Shown: one piece after another, positions 43,652-52,494 of the stretch | Numbering within the stretch: position 1 is the first letter of the stretch | How the letters are laid out: each line of letters opens with the position of its first letter | Origin: an uncultured Bacteroidales bacterium | GTDB lineage: Bacteria; Bacteroidota; Bacteroidia; Bacteroidales; F082 | NCBI GenBank assembly: GCA_947303395.1 | Contig: CAMYYD010000006.1 | Coordinates: 62,001 to 126,000, forward strand | Reading direction: 5' to 3' | Length of the DNA: 64,000 nt | The notes under the pieces: generated by a model | What the model was told of the DNA's origin: nothing | What the model saw: the letters and a program-made list of their open reading frames with translations, nothing else | The model's database searches: none | Translations under genes and position numbers: made by a program

Positions 43652-44626
43652 ATGCGAAAAATTGTTTTTATCGGCAGCGGAGCCATCGCGACAGCAATAG
43701 GTGATGTGCTCGCAGCTAAAAATAAAGATGAAATATATCTGCTTTCCATTGAGGATGAAGTGGTTGAGATGATCAATACCATGCATGTCAACACTTTGTA
43801 TTTCCCCAAATGCAAACTAAGCGAAAATCTTAAAGCCACAAGCGATAAAAAAGTGCTTCTCGAGGCAAACGTGATTTTTCTCGCCATCCCTTCGAATGCG
43901 GTTGTTGGCTACCTTAAGGAAAACAAAGATTACATCAATCCGACAGCTTTGCTGGTCAACCTCGCGAAAGGTTTCGGAAGCGGCGACCAGATTATTCCGG
44001 ATAGCATTAAATCATTTATTTTCAATCCTTTCATGACGTTGAAAGGACCTTCTTTTGCACGTGAAATTATCAACAGACAAGATACAGGTCTCACCGCCGC
44101 AACAACCGACGAAGAACTTTACAAAATCATCACCAACGTCTTTGATGACACCATGATTCGCACCGATTTCACCACTGATGTCACCGGTGTTGAATACGCT
44201 TCAATTTTGAAGAATATCTATGCAATTATCATTGGAATGGTTGATGCCAACTTCGATTCAGCAAATCTCCGTTCAATAGTAATCACCAAGGCTCTCAATG
44301 AGATGCGTCGCCTGATAATCACTTTCGGAGGCGAAAACAGCACCATGTACCATTATTGCGGCTTCGGCGATTTCTCACTGACAGCACTCAACGACATGAG
44401 CCGCAACCGTACGCTAGGATTGCTCATCGGAAAGGGCTTCTTCAATAATTGCATGTCTGACAATGTGGTGCTTGAAGGTCGTATGGCAGTTGATATTTTT
44501 TACAAGAAACTTATTGATAATCAAATTGATACAAATGATTATCCTCTGATGTGCGAACTTTATCATGTGTTGAATGACAAAAATTATCCTACACGTAACT
44601 TTATCAAAAACATTTTGAAAAGCTGA
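43652..44626 (+). CDS. gpsA: Glycerol-3-phosphate dehydrogenase, NAD(P)+-dependent
   Basis: This is a 324-residue cytoplasmic enzyme converting dihydroxyacetone phosphate to sn-glycerol-3-phosphate for lipid synthesis. The N-terminal Rossmann fold (KIVFIGSGAIATAIGDVL) is followed by NLAKGFGSG, the GPSFAREI box, the catalytic lysine in ASILKNIYAIIIGM and CGFGDFSLTALNDMSRNR. It is somewhat divergent from classical GpsA (GSGAIATAI in place of GxGxxGTA), but length and motif order fit. Its stop overlaps the next start as TGATG. Confidence 0.85.
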   Translation: MRKIVFIGSGAIATAIGDVLAAKNKDEIYLLSIEDEVVEMINTMHVNTLYFPKCKLSENLKATSDKKVLLEANVIFLAIPSNAVVGYLKENKDYINPTALLVNLAKGFGSGDQIIPDSIKSFIFNPFMTLKGPSFAREIINRQDTGLTAATTDEELYKIITNVFDDTMIRTDFTTDVTGVEYASILKNIYAIIIGMVDANFDSANLRSIVITKALNEMRRLIITFGGENSTMYHYCGFGDFSLTALNDMSRNRTLGLLIGKGFFNNCMSDNVVLEGRMAVDIFYKKLIDNQIDTNDYPLMCELYHVLNDKNYPTRNFIKNILKS

Positions 44627-46155
44627 TGGGAATTGTAGTACGACAGAGTATCAAAGGCACGATAATGAACTACCTCGGCGTGGCTGTGGGGTTCATCACC
44701 ACCTTCTTCGTGATGACTAAATATCTCACGCAGGAGGAGGTAGGCTTGACGCGTGTCATGGCTGATGCCGCAATCCTGCTTTCCGGACTCGGAGCGCTAG
44801 GTACCAACACCTCAGCTCTGCGTTACTACCCGTATTTTCGTGATCCTGAGAGTCGCGACCATGGCTTTTTCGGCTGGACGATAATAGTCCCGGCAATCGG
44901 ATTTACAATCTTCACGATTCTCTTTTTTGCCTTTAAAAGCACGATAATCGAGATGTTTTCTGGCAAGTCGGCGCTTTTTGTCGACTACATCTACCTCGTC
45001 ATCCCGATGGCTTTTTTCATGATGTACATGACGGTGTTCGAGACCAACGCCAACATACTGATGCGCATCGTTGTGCCCAAAATGGTGAGGGAAGTGGGCA
45101 TCAGAATTTTTACTCTTGTCGACTACATTTTGTACATAACAAAAGTCATCGATCTCGACTGTATGGTGATTGGCTTGTGTCTTGCTTACCTTGTTGCTAC
45201 ATTATTGAATATCATTTACTTGCTGAGTTTATCTCGAATTTCCTTTAAGATTGAACCAGGACATATTTCGCATTGGCTGCGTCGCGATTTCTTGTTTTAT
45301 ACCTTGTTTTTGACAGTGGCGGCGGTCATAGGAAACATCATCCCAAGCCTTAATTCTTTCTTCATCACTGCTCAACTGGGACTGACGATTACGGGTATCT
45401 ACGCCATCGCTTCCTACATGGCGAATCTTGTCGAGATGCCTTACCGCTCGGTGTCGGCAATCTCACGTCCGATAATCTCTCAGGCGATGAAAGACAATGA
45501 TAATCAACGGGCTGCGGAAATTTGCAAGAGCGTGTCGCTGCATCAGCTAATTGCTGGAGCTCTAGTGTTTTTCATTATTTGGGTTAATATCGACCTGTTT
45601 TTCGAGTTGCTTCCAAACGGTGACAAATACGTCGATGGCAAATGGGTGTTCTTCCTCCTCGGCTTGGCGAAATTGGTCAATTCTTCATTAAATATTGGAG
45701 TTACAGTATTGAGTTATTCACGCTGGTATTATCTGCAGCTTGTCTTCACTGCAATTCTTACATTCAGTGCTATCTTATTGAATAACAGTTTGATACCGAT
45801 TCTAGGAATGACAGGAGCGGCATGGTCGTCGATAATTTCATTCTCAATTTATTATTTATTTTTGCTCTCGCTGATCATTTGGAAAACCAAGATTTCACCA
45901 TTTTCATGGAAAGAGATTGTGGTGGTTGCTGTAATAGGTGTATTATTTGTAATAAATTGGTTATCAGTTGGTTATATATCAAATATTGCGCTGGATATTA
46001 TGGGCGGTGGCATCGTGGCGAAGATTATCGAGGCCGTTTTTAGAACTGGAATAATTGTTATTATTGGATTGGGAATCATATACATAACAAAGATATCAAA
46101 AGAGATTAACGAAATTATAGATAAAATTGTAGGGACGAATCGTGTCCGCCATTGA
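44626..46155 (+). CDS. Polysaccharide flippase (Wzx/MurJ-like, MVF superfamily)
   Basis: This 509-residue protein has 14 predicted TM helices and the polysaccharide-biosynthesis (RfbX/Wzx) pattern: GIVVRQSIKGTIMNYLGVAVGF at the N-terminus, EEVGLTRVMADAAILLSGLGALGT, and a second repeat starting near residue 250. It would flip lipid-linked oligosaccharide or lipid across the inner membrane. The last residues (GTNRVRH) are encoded by a dispersed palindromic repeat at 46129-46150. It is translationally coupled to gpsA and followed three bases later by the TonB-dependent receptor gene. Confidence 0.85.
   Translation: MGIVVRQSIKGTIMNYLGVAVGFITTFFVMTKYLTQEEVGLTRVMADAAILLSGLGALGTNTSALRYYPYFRDPESRDHGFFGWTIIVPAIGFTIFTILFFAFKSTIIEMFSGKSALFVDYIYLVIPMAFFMMYMTVFETNANILMRIVVPKMVREVGIRIFTLVDYILYITKVIDLDCMVIGLCLAYLVATLLNIIYLLSLSRISFKIEPGHISHWLRRDFLFYTLFLTVAAVIGNIIPSLNSFFITAQLGLTITGIYAIASYMANLVEMPYRSVSAISRPIISQAMKDNDNQRAAEICKSVSLHQLIAGALVFFIIWVNIDLFFELLPNGDKYVDGKWVFFLLGLAKLVNSSLNIGVTVLSYSRWYYLQLVFTAILTFSAILLNNSLIPILGMTGAAWSSIISFSIYYLFLLSLIIWKTKISPFSWKEIVVVAVIGVLFVINWLSVGYISNIALDIMGGGIVAKIIEAVFRTGIIVIIGLGIIYITKISKEINEIIDKIVGTNRVRH
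46129..46150. repeat. Short palindromic repeat at the end of the flippase gene
   Basis: GTAGGGACGAATCGTGTCC has an imperfect palindromic core (GGACGA/TCGTGTCC). It resembles the dispersed GTAGAGACGCGAT element present in nqrA. It encodes the final residues of the flippase. Confidence 0.5.
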
Positions 46156-46158
46156 CAT

Positions 46159-48342
46159 ATGAAAAGATTTACATTATCAATAATTCTGTGTTTCCTCGCA
46201 ATAGTAGCGTTGCCGCAGGTGAAAGGAGTAGTTAAAGACAGCGATGGGAATGCCTTAGTCGGCGCTAACGTGATGTGGATAGGAACGAATTTCGGCACCA
46301 CGACCGACGGAAATGGCAATTTTACCTTGGAAAGAAGACCAAATATCAATTCAGTTGTAGCTTCTTTCGTAGGTTTTCAAAACGACACGATTTCTTGTGA
46401 AAATATTGATTATCTTGAGATTACGCTACGTGGCGAAATCGCTTTGGATGCTGTCGTGGTGAAGTCATCGCGTCCTGGCAGGATACAGTCTAGGGGAGCG
46501 GTCAATATTGAAACGATAACCACCACCGAGCTGTGTCGCGCTGCATGCTGTAACCTCGGCGAGAGTTTCTCGACCAATCCTTCCGTAGACGTCGATTATT
46601 CAGATGCCGCTACAGGCGCAAAACAAATCAAACTTCTCGGATTATCAGGCAGTTACGTTCAGATGCTTACCGAAAATGTTCCTGCATTCCGTGGTGCGGC
46701 GGCTCCATTCTCATTGGGTTATATTCCTGGAACTTGGATGCACTCGATTCAGGTGTCAAAGGGAGCTGCAACGGTGAAAAACGGCTATGAGTCGATAACC
46801 GGACAAATCAATGTTGAGTATCTGAAACCTCAGTTGGATGAGGAACTTGACGTTAATCTGTTTCTCGACAGCCATCTGAAATTTGAGACAAATATCGAAG
46901 GTAACCTGCATTTTAACGATAAGCTAAGTGCTGGATTATTAGCGCATTACGAAAATATGTGGATGGAACATGATGGGAACGGCGATGGCTTCATGGATAT
47001 GCCTAAGGTGCAGCAATACGATTTTATGAACCGTTGGACATACAAAGCCGATCATTATGTCATGCAGGCTTACGTCAAGGCTCTGAAAGAGGATAGGAAT
47101 GGAGGACAAACTGAGGATACACACAATCATTCAAAGGCTTTATACGATAATAATCCATTGTATAAGATCAATATCGGCTCTGAACGCTACGAAGGCGTGT
47201 TGAAAAACGCTTATATCTTTGATGAGATAACTAATACCAACGTCGCCTTGATTTTGTCGGGCTCAATTCACAAAATGAATTCGTTTTATGGCTTGAAAAC
47301 GTACGATGTGAACAACAACAACGCTTACGCTCAGCTGATGTTCGAGACAGAACTAACGCCAAGTCATAGTATATCAACAGGTTTGTCGTTCAATCATGAT
47401 TGTTTTGATGAACGTTGGAAGAAAGAATATATACCAAATCTCGTCGCAGCTCCGGATGAAAATATTGGAGGTGCTTACGCTCAATACACTTTCAACTATG
47501 ATGACAGATTGGTGTTTATGGCAGGTTTTAGAGGCGATTACAGCGATTTGTATGGCACTTTCTTTACTCCTCGCGCTCACGTGAAATGGGCTGTCAGCGA
47601 TCTACTGAAACTGCGTTTTTCGGCTGGAAAAGGCTATCATACGCCACGTCCTATGCTCGATTATCACACACATTTGGCAAGCAGCCGCGATATTATTGTC
47701 GACAATAACCTGAAACAGGAGGAGGCGTGGAACTATGGCACCACTGCTTCATTCGATATCGATATTTTCGATAAGTGCTTGATTATCAATTTGGAATATT
47801 ATTATACGAACTTCAACAGCCAAGTGATCGCCGACTTCGATAGCGATGTTCATCAGTTGCATTTCTATAACCTTGACGGAATATCTTACTCGCACACCTT
47901 CCAAATTGACGCCACATACCCGTTTTTCGAGGGTTTCTCGCTGTTGGGCGCATTCAGATATAACGACGTGAAATACACCATCAATGGAGTGCTTCGCGAT
48001 AAACCTTTGACAAGCCGTTACAAAGGTTTGGTGACAGCTACATACAAAACCCCACTTGAGATTTGGCAATTCGACTTGACTTTACAAATAAACGGCGACG
48101 GCCGTATGCCTGACGGATTTGGCACTTTTGACGCTTATCCGATACTTAACGCTCAGATACTCAAATGGTTCCGTTGGGGAAATATCTATATCGGCGGTGA
48201 AAATCTCACCAATTTCAAACAGAAAGATCCAATCATTGGTTGCCACGATCCGTTTGGTGAAAACTTCGACGCCACAATGATTTATGGCCCGATTGATGGC
48301 ATTATGGTTTATGGTGGAATAAAATGGAAATTATCAAAATAA
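46159..48342 (+). CDS. TonB-dependent receptor with carboxypeptidase-like N-domain
   Basis: This is a 727-residue outer-membrane receptor. A signal peptide (about 1-20) is followed by a CarboxypepD_reg-like domain (VKGVVKDSDGNALVGANV, 21-105), a plug domain (about 110-235) with the double-cysteine segment ELCRAACCNLGESF and VSKGAATVKNGYESITGQI, and a beta-barrel ending in an aromatic/basic tail (GGIKWKLSK). The short HMA protein gene begins six bases after its stop. This receptor subgroup with an exported heavy-metal-binding partner suggests uptake of a metal or metal complex, possibly copper; that is inference from context. Confidence 0.9.
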   Translation: MKRFTLSIILCFLAIVALPQVKGVVKDSDGNALVGANVMWIGTNFGTTTDGNGNFTLERRPNINSVVASFVGFQNDTISCENIDYLEITLRGEIALDAVVVKSSRPGRIQSRGAVNIETITTTELCRAACCNLGESFSTNPSVDVDYSDAATGAKQIKLLGLSGSYVQMLTENVPAFRGAAAPFSLGYIPGTWMHSIQVSKGAATVKNGYESITGQINVEYLKPQLDEELDVNLFLDSHLKFETNIEGNLHFNDKLSAGLLAHYENMWMEHDGNGDGFMDMPKVQQYDFMNRWTYKADHYVMQAYVKALKEDRNGGQTEDTHNHSKALYDNNPLYKINIGSERYEGVLKNAYIFDEITNTNVALILSGSIHKMNSFYGLKTYDVNNNNAYAQLMFETELTPSHSISTGLSFNHDCFDERWKKEYIPNLVAAPDENIGGAYAQYTFNYDDRLVFMAGFRGDYSDLYGTFFTPRAHVKWAVSDLLKLRFSAGKGYHTPRPMLDYHTHLASSRDIIVDNNLKQEEAWNYGTTASFDIDIFDKCLIINLEYYYTNFNSQVIADFDSDVHQLHFYNLDGISYSHTFQIDATYPFFEGFSLLGAFRYNDVKYTINGVLRDKPLTSRYKGLVTATYKTPLEIWQFDLTLQINGDGRMPDGFGTFDAYPILNAQILKWFRWGNIYIGGENLTNFKQKDPIIGCHDPFGENFDATMIYGPIDGIMVYGGIKWKLSK

Positions 48343-48348
48343 AATAAT

Positions 48349-48678
48349 ATGAAAAAGCTTTTTTTATTGACATTTGCGTTGTTTTTAGCAGTCTTGACTC
48401 AGGCTCAGACAAAGAAAGAGGTTGTCTTTTCAACCGAACCTGAAATTGAGTGCCAGAGCTGTGTGAAAAAAATCAAAGATAACCTTCGTTTTGAGAAAGG
48501 AGTGAAGGCCATCAATCCAGATTTGAATACAAAACTCGTTACTATTCAATACGATAGCGAGAAAACAAATCCGGAAAATCTGATTAAGGCATTCGCTAAA
48601 ATCAACTACAAGGCAGCAGTGGTTGAACCCAAGAAAGAAGCGGAAAAACCAGATAATAAAGATAAACAGGAAAAGTAA
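48349..48678 (+). CDS. Exported heavy-metal-associated (HMA) domain protein
   Basis: This is a 109-residue small protein. It has a signal peptide (about 1-19), an HMA ferredoxin-like domain (24-90) with the metal-binding pair C35 and C38 in ECQSCVKKI, and a lysine/glutamate-rich tail (PKKEAEKPDNKDKQEK). HMA domains bind Cu(I), Zn or Hg and pass them to partners. It is probably periplasmic and works with the TonB-dependent receptor encoded just upstream. The canonical GMTCxxC is reduced to ECQSC. Confidence 0.88.
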   Translation: MKKLFLLTFALFLAVLTQAQTKKEVVFSTEPEIECQSCVKKIKDNLRFEKGVKAINPDLNTKLVTIQYDSEKTNPENLIKAFAKINYKAAVVEPKKEAEKPDNKDKQEK

Positions 48679-48682
48679 CGCT

Positions 48683-48707
48683 GTAAAGATGCGATTCATC
48701 GCATCTC
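48683..48707. repeat. Palindromic GTAAAGATGCGAT element, intergenic copy
   Basis: GTAAAGATGCGATTCATCGC continues into ATCTC. The core GATGCGAT-TC-ATCGCATC is an 18-base palindrome with only the two central bases unpaired. It fills most of the 38-base gap between the HMA and glycosyltransferase genes. The same element lies within nqrA at 25946. Confidence 0.75.
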
Positions 48708-48716
48708 ATAATTAAA

Positions 48717-49841
48717 ATGAAAATCATCATCGTCGGAACATCTTACCCTTACCGTGGAGGCATTGCCGCCTTCACCGACAGACTCGCAACTGAGTTTGTC
48801 AAGGAGGGTGTTGATATTGAAGTAGTTACATTCAAACTTCAGTATCCGTCGTTTCTCTTTCCAGGCAAAACACAGTATTCCGACGCTAAGGCTCCTGAAG
48901 GCTTTCCGATTGAGCGTAAAGTCAACAGTATCAATCCGTTAAATTGGATAATAGTAGGGAAGGAGATTCGAAAAAAGAATCCCGATATCGTGATTTTTAC
49001 TTATTGGATGTCGTTTTTCGCTCCTTGTTTCGGCAAGATTGCTAGAGTGATAAAAAAGAACCGTCAAACCAAGTGTATCGGATTGATTCACAATATGATA
49101 CCGCATGAGAAATCGCTTCTCGATAAGCTGTTTCCGCCATATTTTGTTAAGGCAATGGATGGCTTCGTGGCATTATCGAAATCTGTACTTGATGATGTGA
49201 AATCGCTTGATAATCAAAACAAGCCGAAATGCTTGGTGCCTCATCCATTGTACGACCATTATGGCGAAATAATGGAAAGAAGTGAGGCGTTACATCATCT
49301 CAACCTTGACCCCAATTATCGTTATTTTTTGTTTTTCGGTCTTGTCCGCGCATACAAAGGTTTGGACCTTTTGATAGATGCTTTTGCCGATTCGCGCATT
49401 AGGAATTATCCTGTCAAACTTATTGTCGCCGGTGAGTTTTACGATGACCCGAAACCATATCTTGAGCAGGTTGAAAATTATGGTTTGAAAGATTTGGTAA
49501 TAATTCAAAATCAATATATTAGCGATAATGATGTAAAGTATTACTTTAATATTGCTGATATCGTCGTTCAGCCATATAAATCGGCTACACAAAGTGGTGT
49601 TACGCAGGTTGCGTATCATTTTGAGAAGCCGATGCTTGTCACAAATGTCGGCGGCTTGGGCGAGATAATTCCTGACGGAAAAGTCGGTTATGTCGTCGAA
49701 CCAAATCCGTCAGCCATCGCCGATGCTATTGTCGATTTCTGTGAAAACGATCGCTATGGCGCTCTGGTTGAAGGAGTTAGGGATGAAAAACAAAAATATC
49801 AGTGGTCAAACATGACTGCTGCGATAAAAAATCTGTTATGA
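48717..49841 (+). CDS. Glycosyltransferase, GT4-like family
   Basis: This is a 374-residue GT-B fold enzyme. The N-terminal domain starts IIIVGTSYPYRGGIAAFTDRLA. The C-terminal domain has FFGLVRAYKGLDLLIDAF, KLIVAGEF and the nucleotide-sugar site VVQPYKSATQSGVTQVAYHFEKPMLVTNVGGLGEII with its E-x7-E-like pattern. It would transfer a sugar to a lipid-linked or protein acceptor at the inner face of the membrane. It overlaps the next gene by four bases, so the methyltransferase is probably part of the same surface-glycan pathway as the flippase upstream. Confidence 0.88.
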   Translation: MKIIIVGTSYPYRGGIAAFTDRLATEFVKEGVDIEVVTFKLQYPSFLFPGKTQYSDAKAPEGFPIERKVNSINPLNWIIVGKEIRKKNPDIVIFTYWMSFFAPCFGKIARVIKKNRQTKCIGLIHNMIPHEKSLLDKLFPPYFVKAMDGFVALSKSVLDDVKSLDNQNKPKCLVPHPLYDHYGEIMERSEALHHLNLDPNYRYFLFFGLVRAYKGLDLLIDAFADSRIRNYPVKLIVAGEFYDDPKPYLEQVENYGLKDLVIIQNQYISDNDVKYYFNIADIVVQPYKSATQSGVTQVAYHFEKPMLVTNVGGLGEIIPDGKVGYVVEPNPSAIADAIVDFCENDRYGALVEGVRDEKQKYQWSNMTAAIKNLL

Positions 49842-50608
49842 AGAAGTTAATCGCTTTATTTACAAGGATATTCCCGCGTCAGACGCTGATTCGTTTCAGT
49901 GGTCTGTTCAGCATTTTGATACGACCGTTTTATATCGGAAACAAAGTAGAGTGTCCGGTGTGTGGCAAACACTTCCGAAAATTCCTTCCTTACGGCTATG
50001 GAAAGGCTATGGATAATCGTCTTTGTCCTAGTTGCTTATCACTTGAACGCCATCGACTTATATGGCTTTACTTAAAGCAACGCTCGAACTTCTTTGAAGC
50101 TCCTTTGAAGGTGCTGCATTTCGCTCCTGAACAGCCTTTTTTGAAGCGTTTCAAGGCATTAAAGAACCTCGATTACACCACTGCGGACCTTGATTCACCA
50201 ATTGCCGATTTGCATCTTGATGTGACCAATATTGACCTTCCCGACAACCAATATGACGTCGTGATTTGCAACCATGTTTTGGAACATGTAAACGATGTGA
50301 ATAAAGCTTTTTCGGAAATAAAACGAATTCTCAAACCTGGTGGCTGGGCTATATTGATGGTCCCAATAAACCCTGATATCGACACTTGGGAAGACCCTTC
50401 AATCACTGATCCAGAGGAACGAAAACGCTGTTTTGGACAATATGACCACGTTCGCCAATTCGGTCGCGACTATGCTCAAGTGCTTGGAAACGCAGGCTTC
50501 ACCGTCGATGCCGACCGCATTTATTACGAACTGACCGATGAACAACGTCAACGAATGAGATTGGCGAGGCCAGGGGAGGAATTGATTTACCGTGTAATTA
50601 AAAGTTAG
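49838..50608 (+). CDS. SAM-dependent methyltransferase with zinc-ribbon-like head
   Basis: This is a 256-residue protein. After a basic, membrane-associating-looking N-terminus (about 1-30) comes a four-cysteine zinc-ribbon-like motif (CPVCGKHF ... CPSC). A class I Methyltransf_11 domain follows, with VLHFAPEQ as the SAM site, DVVICNHVLEHV and LKPGGWAILMVP. I start at the ATG at 49838, which overlaps the glycosyltransferase stop as ATGA. It probably methylates a sugar or lipid-linked glycan. The target is inferred from context only. Confidence 0.85.
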   Translation: MKKLIALFTRIFPRQTLIRFSGLFSILIRPFYIGNKVECPVCGKHFRKFLPYGYGKAMDNRLCPSCLSLERHRLIWLYLKQRSNFFEAPLKVLHFAPEQPFLKRFKALKNLDYTTADLDSPIADLHLDVTNIDLPDNQYDVVICNHVLEHVNDVNKAFSEIKRILKPGGWAILMVPINPDIDTWEDPSITDPEERKRCFGQYDHVRQFGRDYAQVLGNAGFTVDADRIYYELTDEQRQRMRLARPGEELIYRVIKS

Positions 50609-50624
50609 TCAGTTATGACTAACT
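50603..50624. repeat. Hairpin at the methyltransferase stop
   Basis: AGTTAGTCA and TGACTAACT form a perfect 9-bp stem around GTTA. It includes the stop codon of the methyltransferase gene. It shares words with the 16-base tandem repeat at 19135. Confidence 0.6.
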
Positions 50625-50633
50625 GAACGACTA

Positions 50634-50667
50634 AAAAAGGCTCTCGAAAAACCTCGAAAGCCTTTTT
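50634..50667. terminator. Bidirectional intrinsic terminator
   Basis: AAAAAGGCTCTCGA and TCGAAAGCCTTTTT form a stem of about 13 pairs with one mismatch and a six-base loop. It is flanked by A on the left and T on the right, so it can end transcription from both sides. It lies between the convergent methyltransferase and pruA genes. Confidence 0.8.
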
Positions 50668-50670
50668 CAT

Positions 50671-50754
50671 TTCTGCGAGATCCGCTCGCTTGCGAGCTAA
50701 ATCCTTGTCTGAGTCCAGAAATTCTGCGTTTTCTGCGAAATCTGCGAGAGACAA
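50671..50754. repeat. Dispersed ATCTGCGAGA element, copy C
   Basis: TTCTGCGAGATCCGCTCGCT continues into GCGAGC and ends in AAATCTGCGAGAGACAA. It shares both ends with copies A and B; the internal palindrome is GCTCGCTTGCGAGC. It sits next to the pruA stop. Confidence 0.7.
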
Positions 50755-50758
50755 TTGA

Positions 50759-52387
50759 TTATTTCGCGAGGAAAGGATATCCGTATTCCGTAGCAGGAAC
50801 AAATGTTTCCTTAATTGCGCGTGGGTTCGTCCAGCGGATGAGGTTCCACAAACCACCAGCTTTGTCGTTGGTACCTGATGCGCGTGAGCCGCCGAATGGC
50901 TGGCATCCCACAACAGCGCCCGTTGGCTTGTCGTTGATGTAAAAGTTACCTGCTGAATATTTGAGCTTCTGATCTGCGAGCTGACGTGCCTTGAGGTCGT
51001 TGACGAAGATGGCTCCTGTCAATGCGTAAGGTGATGTAGTGTCGCAGAGTTCCAGTGTTTCCTCATATTTTTTGTCGTCGTAGACATAGATGGTGATGAT
51101 AGGTCCGAAGATCTCCTGAGCCATTGACTCGTAGTTCGGCACCTTGGCGAGAATGACTGTAGGCTCGACGAAGTAACCGACGCTCTTGTCGCACTTGCCG
51201 CCAAACACGATTTCAGCGTCCTTGCTGGCTTTTGCGCGGTCGATGTAGCCCTTGCAGTTGTCGAATGAAGCCTCATCGATGACAGCGTTGACATAGTTAG
51301 TGAAGTCTGTGACGTCGCCCATCTTGATGGTGCTGAGCATGTCACCGACAATCTGTTTCACTTCGTTCCACATCGATGCAGGGATGTATGCACGTGATGC
51401 TGCTGAGCATTTCTGGCCTTGATATTCGAAGGCACCACGGACGATAGCGCATGCCACCTCGCGTGGATTTGCTGAGCTGTGAGCGAAGATGAAGTCCTTG
51501 CCACCTGTCTCACCGACGAGACGTGGATATGACTTGTAATTGGCAATATTGACGCCTACGCCTTTCCAGAGGCCTTGGAATGTGGCTGTTGAACCGGTGA
51601 AGTGGATACCGGCTAGGTTTGGGTTGTTCAAAGCGACGCCGCCAATCAAAGAACCCTTGCCTGGCAGGAAGTTCACAACGCCAGCCGGAAGACCAGCTTC
51701 CATTGCGATCTGCATGATGTGATAGTTAGAAAGCAATGCTGTTGTTGACGGTTTCCAGATTGTGGTGTTACCCATCAAAGCAGGTGTCATGTTCAAGTTC
51801 GAAGCGATTGATGTGAAGTTGAACGGAGTCACAGCCATGATGAAGCCTTCGAGTGGACGGTATTCCACGCGGTTGAGCTGGTCTGGTGTCGATGAAGGCT
51901 GCTCTGAATAGAGGTTGCCTGCATAGTAGTTGTTGAAACGGTAGAAGTCGATGGTCTCGCAAGCTGAGTCGATTTCTGCCTGGAAGCAGTTCTTACTCTG
52001 GCCGAGCATACATGCTGCGTTGATGCGTGCGCGGTATTTTGTTGCCAGCATCTGACCGATACGTGCCATGATTGAAGCTCTCTCCATCCATGGTGTGTTT
52101 TCCCAGTCTTTCTTGGCCTTCAGAGCGGCTTCGATAGCCATGTTGACTTCTTTTTCGCCTACTTTATGGTATTTTGCAATCACATGCTTGTGGTTGTGTG
52201 GCATAACCACTTCGCCCATGTCGCCGGTGCGGATTTCCTTACCACCGATGATGATTGGAATTTCCACGACTTCCTTCGACTGTTTTTCGAGTTCTTTCTC
52301 CAAAGCGACGCGCTCAGGGCTGCCCGGTCTGTATTCTTTCACAGGCTCGTTAGCAGGATGTGCAAATTGAAATAATGCGTTATTCAT
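50759..52387 (-). CDS. pruA: L-glutamate gamma-semialdehyde (P5C) dehydrogenase
   Basis: This is a 542-residue aldehyde dehydrogenase that oxidises L-glutamate gamma-semialdehyde (from proline or arginine) to glutamate with NAD+. The catalytic Cys327 is in YQGQKCSAASRAYIP, the general base Glu in LVGETGGKDF, and the NAD site includes FTGSTATFQGLW. Length and N-terminus (FQFAHPANEPVKEY) match the stand-alone eukaryote-like P5CDH group. No proline dehydrogenase gene is adjacent. It is transcribed alone, with a -7 box at 52432. Confidence 0.94.
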   Translation of the reverse strand: MNNALFQFAHPANEPVKEYRPGSPERVALEKELEKQSKEVVEIPIIIGGKEIRTGDMGEVVMPHNHKHVIAKYHKVGEKEVNMAIEAALKAKKDWENTPWMERASIMARIGQMLATKYRARINAACMLGQSKNCFQAEIDSACETIDFYRFNNYYAGNLYSEQPSSTPDQLNRVEYRPLEGFIMAVTPFNFTSIASNLNMTPALMGNTTIWKPSTTALLSNYHIMQIAMEAGLPAGVVNFLPGKGSLIGGVALNNPNLAGIHFTGSTATFQGLWKGVGVNIANYKSYPRLVGETGGKDFIFAHSSANPREVACAIVRGAFEYQGQKCSAASRAYIPASMWNEVKQIVGDMLSTIKMGDVTDFTNYVNAVIDEASFDNCKGYIDRAKASKDAEIVFGGKCDKSVGYFVEPTVILAKVPNYESMAQEIFGPIITIYVYDDKKYEETLELCDTTSPYALTGAIFVNDLKARQLADQKLKYSAGNFYINDKPTGAVVGCQPFGGSRASGTNDKAGGLWNLIRWTNPRAIKETFVPATEYGYPFLAK

Positions 52388-52431
52388 GTTTAATTATTTA
52401 AAGGTTAGTAATTTTTCAATATTTTGAAGCG

Positions 52432-52439
52432 CAAAGTTA
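52432..52439 (-). promoter_or_regulatory. -7 box of pruA
   Basis: Read on the minus strand this is TAACTTTG (TAnnTTTG), the same octamer as in the rseC and NlpC/P60 promoters. It lies about 45 bases before the pruA ATG. Confidence 0.6.
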
Positions 52440-52474
52440 TAAATTAAATTGGAATATGACAAAGTTTTTTTTAT

Positions 52475-52482
52475 TAATTTTG
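52475..52482 (+). promoter_or_regulatory. -7 box of the DNA methyltransferase gene
   Basis: TAATTTTG fits TAnnTTTG. It lies 12 bases before the ATG at 52495, so the upstream ATG at 52456 would precede the transcription start. Confidence 0.55.
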
Positions 52483-52494
52483 CAAAAAATTCTC

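Noticed and set aside
48683..48707. Intrinsic terminator between the HMA and glycosyltransferase genes
   Set aside because: The palindrome has almost no loop and no T run, and it matches a dispersed element, so it is called as a repeat.
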